Source: Cyanophora paradoxa (Eukaryota; Glaucocystophyceae; Cyanophorales; Cyanophoraceae). From it: 64,000 nucleotides of DNA. Shown in pieces: positions 34,080 through 45,368 of this stretch. The notes under the pieces were generated by a model. The model saw only the letters and a list, made by a program, of their open reading frames with translations, was not told the origin of the DNA and did no database searches. The stretch is from contig QPMI01000268.1 of the NCBI GenBank assembly GCA_004431415.1, forward strand, positions 1 through 64,000. Direction: 5' to 3'. Position 1 is the first letter of the stretch. Each line of letters starts with the position of its first letter. The position numbers and the translations under genes are program-made.

Positions 34080-35943
34080 GTCGTCATTGCTGGTGACCTT
34101 GAGCTCCAGCCTGAATTTTGCTGGTGAATTAAATACAATATGCTGCACAGCCGCTGATCATAATCGAGCTGTCGATGTCTCCGGCTCGGCGAGCCTCGGA
34201 GGCTCGAGCTGGGGCTTACTAGTACTAGTACTAGGCTAGGCCGCCTAGGCCTCCTCTGGTCGCCCTCGCCTGGCTCAGCGGCTGCGCACGCATACCGCCT
34301 GGGCCGCCGGGCCGGACTGCATGCATATGGGCACAGGGCCCGGCCGGGCGGGGGTGGCGGGGGGTGGGGGGGTGGAGCCTCGGAGGGGGGGAGGGGGGGG
34401 GGGGGGGGGGGGGCGGGGGGCTTCGGTCGTGATCGATATGATGAAGGCCATCGCGATCGGTTTGATCCATCGGTACAGCTGCAGCGAGCTGGCTGCCGGG
34501 GCCGGCGCCTGCCTGACCCACCTTCCCGCCAACGAGAAACCACGCGGCGCACTCCGGGACATTTGATCACCGGCCCAGATCCGTTGCCTGTACCGCAGTA
34601 CGCGTACGGCGCGGCGCCGTGATATCGAGTTGGTCCTTTGACCATATGCATGACCAACTGCGGATCATGACCTTCGCCGATGTCGCCTAGGGCGATTGCG
34701 TGAAATAGCGGCTAGGCTCGAGTTGATCATGACAGGAATGAATACACGAAGGGAGGCGGGGAAGGAGCAATTAATGCGTACTAGGGGCCCGGCCGCGTTT
34801 GGCGCGCCGGGGGTGCAAGGGGGGAATCGGGATCTAATGAAAGAGTAGTAGTGGCACGAACATGCACGGGGCAGATGTAGATCGACCCCGGCCCAGTGCG
34901 CGCGGCAGGTTGAAGTAGTAAAGATAGACACAGATTATATATGACAAGCAGGGGGGCAAGCCCCCCCGCACCCCCCCATTTACTGATGACCATGACTGTC
35001 GGACATGCAGGAAGAAAGAAATTTACATGCAGACGTTTTCAGGACAAAAGAATAAGCTTCCTCGGCTTCGTATACGTATTCGAATATACAGTCGCGCTAC
35101 TTAAGGAACGGGTGCTCAGCGGCTTCGAAATAATCACTGTTAACGTTTTCGCTAGCCTAGTAGCGCTGCGTACGCGTACGCGTTGACTTCGAATTTACCT
35201 GCTGGTCATGATGTGCTCCGTCTGCACAATTGCAAGGATGCGCAGCAGCGCTCAGCGGCTAGCTGCATGCGCAGTAGCACTAGTATATATATACGTATAC
35301 GTATGTACACGGTTGCTAAATAAGCGCAACCGCGGCCGGGCAACGACAGCTCAGCGGCTGCTGCTGCAGGCTGTAGCCTCAGCCCTGTAGCTACGTATAC
35401 GTTTAAAGCCTACCGTAGTACAGTAGCTATAGCTGCAGTATAGCAGTAGAACGTTAACAGCGGCAGACTACAGTGCACACCGTGGCACGTGTTTCCGTTA
35501 CTTTCCGTTACTTTTCGCTATCCGCCACTTAAGCTGTCCGTTACTTTCCGGAAACGTCCGTTATCCGCCACTTAAGCTTTCCGTTACTTCCGTTATCTAC
35601 CACTTTCCATGCACGCCACTGGCCAGCTTAAACTGCTGGGGAAAACTCGACTCGCGCGGGTCCCGCCGCGGGACCGTGACTCGGCGTGACACACGTCAAC
35701 CGATCGCCAAGTTACGACGCCAACTCGACGCCCCGGCGGCCCGGTGAAGGGGTGAAGGGTTTTTTTTAGAAGTTGCCCAACAGCCTGGCAGCTCACAGTC
35801 ATGACGTTGACTCAAGTGGACGAGTCGACGTCGTCGTCGCGAGCGGCCGCGGCCCGCGGCTGGCCGGCGGCTCGCGTCGCCTCGCGTCCGACGGTCACAC
35901 GGTCACTGAGTCACGACGCGCACCGTGCCACGGTGGTCCGATC
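34080..35943. other. Non-coding part of copy A
   Basis: No gene recognised. It contains a poly(G) run (about 34386-34413), a 118-bp stretch (34827-34944) found again at 52172-52289, a T-rich set of TCCGTTACTT and CCGCCACTTAAGC repeats (35489-35606), and a (T)8 run at about 35760. Confidence 0.6.
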
Positions 35944-35960
35944 ATCCCTCCCGCTCACGG

Positions 35961-36300
35961 CTTTCCCTTCATCCCTCCCGCTCACGTAGTCGGCCAGATA
36001 GTTTTTACCCGGCTAGCCCCCTGCCGTAGTCGCCCCCCCTCCCCTGCATACGTAGCCGGCTAGCCAGTTGTTCACAGCTCTGAGTGATAAGTTATCGTGT
36101 TGTTTGCATTCGACTGGACGCTGCTTTCGACCTAACAGGCGCGCTGACTAGGAGAGAGTGAGGGGCGCCGAGACGGGAGGGGAAGACGCCGGGTCAGTGC
36201 TCCTCGGCGCCGGCCTGCAGCAGCAGGGACATGACCTGCGCATGGCGGGCGGGGCGGGGAGGGCCGGGGCGTCACGCGCGCGGGGCCGGAGGGGGCGCGG
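35961..36300. pseudogene. Third, truncated copy of the duplicated unit's start
   Basis: This 340-bp piece matches 30060 to about 30397 and contains only the stop-codon end (36194 onward, minus strand) of the TPR/ankyrin gene's last exon. It is cut at ...GGGGGCGCGG, where copy B begins. It cannot encode the protein. Confidence 0.9.
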
Positions 36301-36532
36301 CTTTCCCTTCATCCCTCCCGCTCACGTAGTCGGCCAGATAGTTTTTACCCGGCTAGCCCCCTGCCGTAGTCGCCCCCCTCCCCTGCATACGTAGCCGGCT
36401 AGCCAGTTGTTCACAGCTCTGAGTGATAAGTTATCGTGTTGTTTGCATTCGACTGGACGCTGCTTTCGACCTAACAGGCGCGCTGACTAGGAGAGAGTGA
36501 GGGGCGCCGAGACGGGAGGGGAAGACGCCGGG

Positions 36533-39494
36533 TCAGTGCTCCTCGGCGCCGGCCTGCAGCAGCAGGGACATGACCTGCGCATGGCGGGCGGGCGGGAGGG
36601 CCGGGGCGTCACGCGCGCGGGGCCGGAGGGGGCGCGGGGCGGCCGGGGCGGGCGCACGTCGTCGAGGTCGCGCCGGTTCGTGTTGTCCCGCTGCCTGCGC
36701 CCCGCCCCCGCCCCGCCCCCTCGGCCCCGCCCTCCCGCTCCCGCTCGCACGGGCGAGGCCTCGAGCGGACGCGCACCAGACGATGCGCTTGAGGACGGGC
36801 CAGCCGTGCTGGTCCACCTGCCCCGCCCGGCTGAGGGACGGGGGGTACATGACGGGAGGAGGAGGATGAGGGGGTACCTGGTTTGCGTCCGCGCCGGCCC
36901 GCAGGAGGAACTCCACGACCTCGTAGGCCGGCACCTGCCGGGGGAGGAAGTCAGAGGGGGGAAGGAGGGGGGCGGGCGGGGGCGGGGCAGCGGGCCTTGC
37001 AGAAGGTGTGGAGGAGGGTACCGGCGGAAAAGTCCAGCGCCCCCTCCTTCTGCCACAGCGCCTCGATCGCCTCGTAGACCACCCGCGCGCTGCCAGCCAG
37101 GCGGGAAAGCGTGAGAGGGGGGGGGAAGGGGTTGGGGAGGAGGAAGGGGCAGAGGGGGCGGGCCTGCGGGCAAAGGCGGCGGCGTGGACGCGGCGCAGGG
37201 CCTCCCACAGCTCCCGCCCGAACGGGTCGTCCCACGGCCGCCGATTCAGCGCCGCCTGCCGCGCCCCGCGTCGAGGGCGCGGAGGGGAGGGAGAGGGGTA
37301 CGGCAATGGGGGCGGGCGGGCCTTGACGCCCGGGCAGCTCGTGAAGCGCAGCGGCGCCATCGCGTCGGCCTCGTCGTTCATGTCCTGCCGCACCCCCGGG
37401 CTCGGCTCGAGTGTGGGGGGGGGGAAGAGAGCGCCGGGGGGTACGGACCTTGACTTCGCGGTAGCGGGAGCGGACGAGGGGCTTCTCGGCCTCCACGTGC
37501 GCCGCCCAGTCCCCGTAGTCCTCCTCCCGCCTGCCCCGCCCCGCCCCCCCGGGGGGCTCGAAGGCCGCACGGCAGAAGAGGAGCTCGCTTGCCAGGCCCG
37601 GCGCCGGGGGCGCACCGCTCGCGGTCCCAGGCGGAGAGGAGGGTGGAGGAGCGGACGAGGCGCACGAGCTCATCCCCCGCGTCGAACTCCAGCAGCGTCT
37701 GCGGGGGCGGGGCGGGGTGGGGGAGGCGGGGAACGCCGGCGTGAGCTCCAGGCGGCCTCGGGGGCGGGGCGGGGCGGGGCGGGGCGGGGCTGCGGGGGCG
37801 CCTGGAGCTCGGCGAGGAGGGCCTCCTTGAAGGCATCCGACTTGCCCTCCGTGAACCGCCGCACGAACTGCCGGGGAGCATCGGAGAGGGAGGGGAGAGG
37901 CGGTGGCGGCGGGCGGGGGGTAGGCTGGCGGGCCTTGGCGGTCTGGGCGCCGGACTCGTCGAGGTACCCGAGCTGCATCGACGCGATGTTGAAGTGCTGC
38001 GCGGGGGGGTCAGGGAGGAGGGGTCGGGGCCGGCGGGGGTAGGCCCGCCTGGAGGAAGCCAGCGACCGCCATCACGTTGAGCGAGACTGCCAGGGGGATT
38101 GAGTCCGGGCGGGGGGGGGGGGGGGGGGGGGGATGGAGGGCGGGGGGTGCACCCTCCGGGCGAAGAACTCGAAGAAGTGGCCGCCCTCGCCGGCCGCAAC
38201 GGCGTCCCGCAGCGCCCCGCACGAGAGCCTACCCCCCGCATCAGGGGGGAGGAAGAGGAGGGGCGGGGGCGGGCGGGGGTACCGGAGGGCGAGGGAGCAG
38301 GGGCGGCTGTCGGCGCGCCAGTCGAGGGCCTTGCAGAGGTGCGCGCACAGCAGCGCCGCCTGCGGCAGCGACAGGCCCTTCGCCTTCACCTGCGCCCCGG
38401 CGTCAGGGAGGGGGGTACGGCCGAGCTGGCTCCGGGGCCGGGGTACGCGCCAGGATGGCGGCGGAGATGGCGACGCGGGCGGCCCACGTCGTGGGGGGCC
38501 CCTTGGCGTGGCCCGAGGCCTGCGGGTTGGGCGGCTCGGGGGCGGGGGCCGGGGCGCCGGGGGGTTCGCCGCGCCTTGGACTTGTAGAGGTCGGCGAGGA
38601 GACGGCCGGCGGCGGCGGGGTCGTCCTCCCCGTCGAAGACGATCTCCAGCAGGTCCCGCACGAACCTGTACCCCGCTGAGCGGGCCGGGGGCGGGGGGGC
38701 GGGGGAGGGGGGGGAAGCGGGCGGGCGGGGGGTACCGTATGTCGGGGACGCGGGCGTCCTCGGCGGTGAGGACCTTGGCGGCGAAGACTTTGGGGTCGCG
38801 GGGCGGCTCCTGGGCGAGGGACGTGAGGGAGGCGACCTCGGAGCCGCCCTCGGCGACCGCGGCCGCCTGCTTGCTCCGCCGGTACCCCGCCAGCATCTTC
38901 AGCCCGTCCTCCCCGAACTTCCGGTTCTGCTGCAGGCTCTCCCGCAGCGACTTGTAGTCCTGCGCCCCCGCCGCTCGGCCCCGCGGCCCGGCGGGGGCGG
39001 GGCGGGGCGGACGGCGGCGGGGGAGAGCTTGTCGGCGTCCTGGAGGGAATCCTCGTACATGCCGAAGGCGGCGAGGGCGAGGGCGCGGCGGTAGAGGGCC
39101 TTCTGGTGCGCGGGGGCGCCCCGCAGCGCCACCGAGGCGTCCACCACGGCCAGGTCCAGCTCGTTCCGCTTCAGATAGCACTGCGCCCGGTTCGCGTGCA
39201 GCAGCGCCTCCATCTCGCTCCCTGCCGCCGCGTGAGTTCGGGCGCGCTCGAACGCGTCTGCCGCCGCGGGCGTGTCGGACCCTGCTGGGCGAGCTCCAGC
39301 GCGCGCGAGTACGCATCGGCCGCGACGGCGTGCTCGCCCCGTGTGAAGCGCTCGTTGCCGAGCGCCTTGAGCTGTTCGACTGTCGGCAGCGAAGAGGCCG
39401 GGAAGCCCGACGCGTCGGGTCCGGCCTCGTATCGCGCCCGGAACGACGCAAGCTCAGTGCGCGGCGCGTAGAGCAGCCGCCTGCGCCGACCCAT
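36533..39494 (-). CDS. TPR and ankyrin-repeat protein (copy B)
   Basis: Start ATG 39492-39494, stop 36533-36535. All exons recognised in copy A are present with the same residues: the TPR exons at 39400-39020, the middle exons and the terminal ankyrin exon QVMSLLLQAGAEEH. Differences lie mainly in intronic G/C runs, for example near 36705 and 38110. Either both copies are functional paralogues of very recent origin, or the second copy is an assembly artefact. Confidence 0.72.
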
Positions 39495-39898
39495 TGTTCT
39501 GCTTCGAGTGCTTCCTTGTTGGGGGGTACCGCGCGCTGGAGCTGTGGCAAAGCTGGCCCGAGACCCCGTTCGTCTGCCCCGCGCCTGCCTCCCCGCCGAC
39601 GACCGAGACCGCGTGGTGCACTCTGGCGCATTGGATCACTGACCGGGCGCAGCTCCGTTGTCAGTTACTTAGTTTCGAAAATCGAGGTTCGCCCGCCGCG
39701 CGCGCGCGGCGCCGGCGCGGCGAGATATCGTTTCGCTCCGCTGACCGTGAATTTTGCCTTGCCCTCGAACAGAGCCGCGCGGCGCGTATCGCAGCCGATC
39801 GTGGGAAATCTCGCGTCAGCTATTGCGGAGGGCGCGGGATCCGGGAGCGCCCCTGCATGCGCAGCTTGTCCTCGGAATCTTCGTCTGCGTGTTGGTAA

Positions 39899-40288
39899 TG
39901 TACATGGCGAGCAAAGCGGCGAAACAGCCGCCTAGCCCACCAGTGCTGACGTGGGCGGACGTGCGGGCGGGCGGTGGCGGGTTTGTGCGCAGCACGCTGG
40001 AGCTGGTGGCGCAGGGCGCGCCCTTCATCCTGCGGCATACATTCAAGGCGGCGGACACGCGGGGGGAGATCCTCCCTCTCTTCTTCTACCTGGAGGGCGC
40101 CCCGCCGCCGGGCCTGCTGCGCGTCCGCGCCGGCCCGGCGCCGGCGGGTCCCGCATCCGCTGGCGCAACCCCCACTTCCACAGGCGCGCCCCGCGCTCCT
40201 GGGCTCCCCCGCCCCCGTGCACGTGGGCTGCCAGGCTGAAGCGATCGGAGCGCAGCTTCGCGGACGGGCAGAGCGGCGCGCGTATTGA
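39899..40288 (+). CDS. Small protein of unknown function (copy B)
   Basis: It has the same predicted residues as the gene at 33655-34044, with the same unresolved 3' splice choice, and sits divergent to TPR/ankyrin copy B. Confidence 0.42.
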
Positions 40289-42174
40289 AAACGACGACCT
40301 CGCGAATTTTGAGTGGGGCTGAGGTCGTCATTGCTGGTGACCTTGAGCTCCAGCCTGAATTTTGCTGGTGAATTAAATACAATATGCTGCACAGCCGCTG
40401 ATCATAATCGAGCTGTCGATGTCTCCGGCTCGGCGAGCCTCGGAGGCTCGAGCTGGGGCTTACTAGTACTAGTACTAGGCTAGGCCGCCTAGGCCTCCTC
40501 TGGTCGCCCTCGCCTGGCTCAGCGGCTGCGCACGCATACCGCCTGGGCCGCCGGGCCGGACTGCATGCATATGGGCACAGGGCCCGGCCGGGCGGGGTGG
40601 CGGGGGTGGGGGGTGGAGCCTCGGAGGGGGGGAGGGGGGGGGGGGGGGGGGGCGGGGGCTTCGGTCGTGATCGATATGATGAAGGCCATCGCGATCGGTT
40701 TGATCCATCGGTACAGCTGCAGCGAGCTGGCTGCCGGGGCCGGCGCCTGCCTGACCCACCTTCCCGCCAACGAGAAACCACGCGGCGCACTCCGGGACAT
40801 TTGATCACCGGCCCAGATCCGTTGCCTGTACCGCAGTACGCGTACGGCGCGGCGCCGTGATATCGAGTTGGTCCTTTGACCATATGCATGACCAACTGCG
40901 GATCATGACCTTCGCCGATGTCGCCTAGGGCGATTGCGTGAAATAGCGGCTAGGCTCGAGTTGATCATGACAGGAATGAATACACGAAGGAGGCGGGAAG
41001 GAGCAATTAATGCGTACTAGGGGCCCGGCCGCGTTTGGCGCGCCGGGGTGCAAGGGGGAATCGGGATCTAATGAAAGAGTAGTAGTGGCACGAACATGCA
41101 CGGGGCAGATGTAGATCGACCCCGGCCCAGTGCGCGCGGCAGGTTGAAGTAGTAAAGATAGACACAGATTATATATGACAAGCAGGGGGCAAGCCCCCCG
41201 CACCCCCCATTTACTGATGACCATGACTGTCGGACATGCAGGAAGAAAGAAATTTACATGCAGACGTTTTCAGGACAAAAGAATAAGCTTCCTCGGCTTC
41301 GTATACGTATTCGAATATACAGTCGCGCTACTTAAGGAACGGGTGCTCAGCGGCTTCGAAATAATCACTGTTAACGTTTTCGCTAGCCTAGTAGCGCTGC
41401 GTACGCGTACGCGTTGACTTCGAATTTACCTGCTGGTCATGATGTGCTCCGTCTGCACAATTGCAAGGATGCGCAGCAGCGCTCAGCGGCTAGCTGCATG
41501 CGCAGTAGCACTAGTATATATATACGTATACGTATGTACACGGTTGCTAAATAAGCGCAACCGCGGCCGGGCAACGACAGCTCAGCGGCTGCTGCTGCAG
41601 GCTGTAGCCTCAGCCCTGTAGCTACGTATACGTTTAAAGCCTACCGTAGTACAGTAGCTATAGCTGCAGTATAGCAGTAGAACGTTAACAGCGGCAGACT
41701 ACAGTGCACACCGTGGCACGTGTTTCCGTTACTTTCCGTTACTTTTCGCTATCCGCCACTTAAGCTGTCCGTTACTTTCCGGAAACGTCCGTTATCCGCC
41801 ACTTAAGCTTTCCGTTACTTCCGTTATCTACCACTTTCCATGCACGCCACTGGCCAGCTTAAACTGCTGGGGAAAACTCGACTCGCGCGGGTCCCGCCGC
41901 GGGACCGTGACTCGGCGTGACACACGTCAACCGATCGCCAAGTTACGACGCCAACTCGACGCCCCGGCGGCCCGGTGAAGGGGTGAAGGGTTTTTTTTAG
42001 AAGTTGCCCAACAGCCTGGCAGCTCACAGTCATGACGTTGACTCAAGTGGACGAGTCGACGTCGTCGTCGCGAGCGGCCGCGGCCCGCGGCTGGCCGGCG
42101 GCTCGCGTCGCCTCGCGTCCGACGGTCACACGGTCACTGAGTCACGACGCGCACCGTGCCACGGTGGTCCGATC

Positions 42175-42210
42175 CGTGCCACGGTGGCGGCGCACCGTGC
42201 CACGGTGGCA
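42175..42210. promoter_or_regulatory. Cluster of CCGTGCCACGGTGG palindromes
   Basis: CCGTGCCACGG, a perfect inverted repeat around a central base, occurs three times between 42161 and 42205; the first lies in the duplicated unit (also at 35920-35935) and two follow. A binding-site cluster or repeat expansion is possible; no adjacent gene supports a promoter role. Confidence 0.3.
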
Positions 42211-43357
42211 TGTACCGTAGTAACCGTACCGTAGTACGGGTCCGACCCGGTCCGTACCGGTACGTACGCCGTGACGCGCGCGCGCGCGCGGTACGCGCGT
42301 GGTACGCGCGTAGGCACTGCGACTGCGAACTTCATGCATGAAAATTTCTTTAAAACCTAAACTGATCTTCGATCGATCGATATCGATCCGCGGGGGGGGC
42401 AAAATTAATATTGCCGTTTTTTAATTAAATTAACGCGCTGACATTTTGAATTTAGTTTCACTTGGGGGTAATGTATCTGGCGTTATCGCAGTGGATTTCG
42501 AGAATAAGCGCGGTACCTAATATTAACGCGGAAAGTCAAAATTTCAGTTCCTTAATCTGGTGTAATTGCAAGGGGGGGTACCCCCTCCCTTGCTCCCCTG
42601 GTGAGTTGGTGCGGCGTACTTTCTGTGATAGCAATTTTTGTAAGATGAGATTCTTTGCATGCGCTCTCGTTTAGGTGTGATCGCATCGTAGCCGCTGCGA
42701 GCGGCGGAAAAAAAATGCAAGGGCGGGGCTGAGCAAACATGTCGAGGTCGCGCCCCACCTGCTATCGCTATATGCGCCAGACCACGTGCTCCTGATTGCT
42801 CTCAATGCGCTCTACAACTTTTGCCATACATGCCCGGGCTCGAAAAGCGGCGCGCGGCACGCTAGGCCGCCTCAAGTACCTGTTGTACCGGGCGCCCAAA
42901 AAAACGCTCCTGAGAGTTTGTGGCGATTGCTGGGTACACGTACCTAGCACCTCCAGCAGCGTAGATCTAGCTATAGATCTAGAGGTGGTCGAGGTCGCGG
43001 AGCCACGCTAGAGTGCAGAAAGAAGGCGCCCGCTACGCAGCGTTCCGGTGCGCACCCGGGCCGCGGCGTTTCGCCCACCCTCTAGCTCTCGGTGTACATA
43101 TGCATGTGACGGACTCCGGTTCAGGCGGACTTCAGCTCGGCGATGTCAAGCCCTTCAAGCGCAAGTACGGGGCGGATCACCACTCGCACGCCTCGGCCCG
43201 CGGCCGGACTGGATGTATATGCGTGGCTGAAGCTTGACCCGCGGCCGCGGCCGGCACGCCGTACTAGCTGTACTACGTTAGCGGAGGTTGGCGGCGTCGC
43301 AGTATTCCCAGCTGCTCCTAGTACGCCGCGCCGGGCTGCTTCCCTGCCCGCTGCTCC
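42211..43357. other. Intergenic, no gene recognised
   Basis: It holds TACCGTAGTA repeats, an alternating CGCGCG stretch near 42275 and an AT-rich stretch (42330-42700). Possible exon-like text near 43125-43240 (GDVKPFKRKYGADHHSH) lacks clear splice partners. Confidence 0.45.
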
Positions 43358-44287
43358 CACTAGTAAAAGGGGGGTAGCAACTGACCTAAAAGCGGGCTAA
43401 AACCGAACTAAAAGTAGGTCGGCTGCGACGTAAACCCGGGCTATAACCGACCTTAAAAAGATTGCAGTGGAGCTAAAACCGGGCTATAATAATAAGTCGG
43501 ACCAATAAGCGGGCTAAAAGCGGGCTATAAGAATACATCTATATATATATCGAATATAGCCCCGACCAATGACCGGCCGCCCGCCCGCCCGCCCGCCCGC
43601 CCCCGCCGCGCTCGATATACATGCGATGAAACACACGCAATATATTGCTGGGAAGCAATTTCTGGTACTGTACACCAGCCTATTGAAAAGTACTGCACTG
43701 CTGCCCAGCTGCACATGGGTTTGGGCAAGGTAAGGTACATGTACGCCACACTAAAGAACGTGAGCGTACGCAAAAGTACAGGTTAAAATACAGGACTCGC
43801 AGCAGCGAGCCGACGCCTCGTGGCGGTGCGCGGCATGCGTGGGAGTTGGCGGCATCTGGGAGAGAAGGCGTTAGTTTGGGGAAAGATAGAAAAAATATCG
43901 ATATCAGATGTGAAGTGCATACAAGTTTCAGATATTTCAGTACTAGTGCATGTGTACACTGTAACAGAACCTTTGATCATGAACAGAATTCAATCACCGA
44001 TTACTGACTATGTATATATGGCGGAGGTCCGATCATATCCCGGGCATTAGGTCCGAGCTAATGCGTTTTAGCCCGGACCGTGGCTCAGCTTCGATCATAA
44101 ATCCGTTTAAGCCCGGGCATTAGGTCCGATCTAAGCCGTTTTAGGTCCGATGAAATCCGTATTAGGTCCGACCCAATCCGTTTTAGGTCCGATCTAACCC
44201 GGGCATTACGTCCGACCTTATGTTAGCCCGACTTTAGCCCGGTTTTAGCCCGCTTTTAGGTCAGTTGCTACCCCCCTTTTACTAGTG
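43358..44287. mobile_element. Non-autonomous CACTA (CMC/EnSpm-like) DNA transposon
   Basis: The 930-bp element begins CACTAGTAAAAGGGGGGTAG (43358) and ends with its exact reverse complement at 44287. The terminal inverted repeats are perfect for 48 bp (43358-43405 and 44240-44287). It is flanked by the 3-bp duplication TCC (43355-43357 and 44288-44290). CACTA termini and a 3-bp target duplication are hallmarks of the CACTA superfamily. Both subterminal regions carry many copies of GGGCTAAAA, GGGCTATAA or TAGGTCCGA, as expected of transposase-binding subterminal repeats. No transposase-like frame is visible inside, so it would need an autonomous partner. Confidence 0.9.
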
Positions 44288-44352
44288 TCCCAGCTGCTCC
44301 GCGCGCCCGCTGCTTCAGCAGCTGCTCCCTAGGCCTGCCCGTCGCCCCGCCC

Positions 44353-44940
44353 GCTGCTTCAGCTTCGACGACTCCAGGTTCGCCCCGCCGGCGCCGCTGC
44401 TTCCGCGCGCATCACCCGGCCGACCTCCCTGGGCCCCGCGCCGGCGCCGCCGCTGTCCGGGGCGAGCTGACGCCTCGGCCCCGCGCACACAGGCGACGCG
44501 CAGGGCCCGGTGCCACCTGCCGCTCCGCCCGCTTCCTCGCCCGCCGCCCCGCCGGCTGCTTCAGCTTCGTCGACTCCAGGTTCGCCCCGCCGCTGCTGCT
44601 TCGCATCTGACCCGGCCGCCCCCGCTGGGCCCCGCCCCCGCACGGCCGCTGTCCGGGGCGAATTGACGCCTCGGTTCTGCGCATGCGCAGGCTACGTGCA
44701 GGGCCCAGCGCCATCTGCCGCTCCGCCCGCTTCCCCGCCCGCCGCCCTGCCGGCTGCCTCAGCTTCGTCGACTCCAGGTTCGCTCCGCCGCTGCTGCTGC
44801 GCACCTGGCCCGGCCGCCCCCGCTGGGCCTCGCCCCCGCACGGCCGCTGTCCGGGGCGAACTGACGCCTCGGTTCTGCGCATGCACAGGCTACGTGCAGG
44901 GCCTGGTGCCCCCTTTCTCTCCTCCGGATCCCGCTTTCCC
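44353..44940. repeat. Three ~200-bp tandem repeats, about 66 codons each
   Basis: Units begin GCTGCTTCAGCTTCG at 44353, 44555 and 44753 (variant GCTGCCTCAG), with spacings of 202 and 198 bp. At 198 bp the unit is 66 codons, so long frames stay open on both strands (plus: TPGSPRRCC and AVRGELTPRFCAC; minus: SGGANLESTKLRQPAGRRAG). There is no start, splice or domain evidence to choose a coding strand. Confidence 0.75.
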
Positions 44941-45368
44941 GCCCGCCGCCGCCCTCGCCTGCAGCTGCCCGCCCGCCTGGTGCCGCCGCCCGCGTCGCCA
45001 CCCCACCTACCCGCCTCGCCACCCCGCCCGCCTCGCCCGGCCGCCCGCCTTGCCTCTCTAGCTGCCCCCTCCGCCCCCCTCCCCTGCGCCCCCCGCACCA
45101 CTCCCCACCAAGTACCCTGCAATGTGTACCAGTACCCCCCCTTGCACCTCCGCGCGCGGCCCGCACTTGCCGCACTTGCACAGGGCCGGGCGCGGTCTGC
45201 TAGTATATACTGTATACCACACTGTGTTCTCATATGCGTTGACACAACCCTAAGGTAAGTTTTCTGACCTCAATCAACTATCGAAGATTTTTGGCTCGGC
45301 CGTTCCGTGAGAGCCGAGTTTTTTTACGAGTGTCCGCATGCGTCATAAGTAATAAGTTATAACTTAGT

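Larger units (their letters stand above)
30060..35943. repeat. Tandem duplication, copy A
   Basis: This segment is repeated at 36301-42174 in the same orientation, offset by 6.24 kb. Both copies start CTTTCCCTTCATCCCTCCCG and end at GGTGGTCCGATC. The differences I see are almost all length changes in G or C runs. It carries the TPR/ankyrin gene (-), a divergent small gene (+) and about 1.9 kb of non-coding DNA. Confidence 0.95.
36301..42174. repeat. Tandem duplication, copy B
   Basis: Second full copy of the 5.9-kb unit (compare 30060-35943). It diverges from copy A's flank after GGTGGTCCGATC at 42174, where CCGTGCCACGGTGG repeats begin. Confidence 0.95.

Noticed and set aside
35489-35606. 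TCCGTTACTT / CCGCCACTTAAGC repeats as a CRISPR-like array
   Set aside because: Irregular spacing, no constant spacers, eukaryotic context; a simple degenerate repeat.
43525-43773. Possible transposase fragment inside the CACTA element
   Set aside because: Short frames only, with no recognisable transposase motif; the element is best read as non-autonomous.
44412-45245. 277-codon minus-strand frame over the tandem repeats
   Set aside because: Open frame explained by a 198-bp (66-codon) repeat unit; the plus strand is equally open and neither has splice or domain support.
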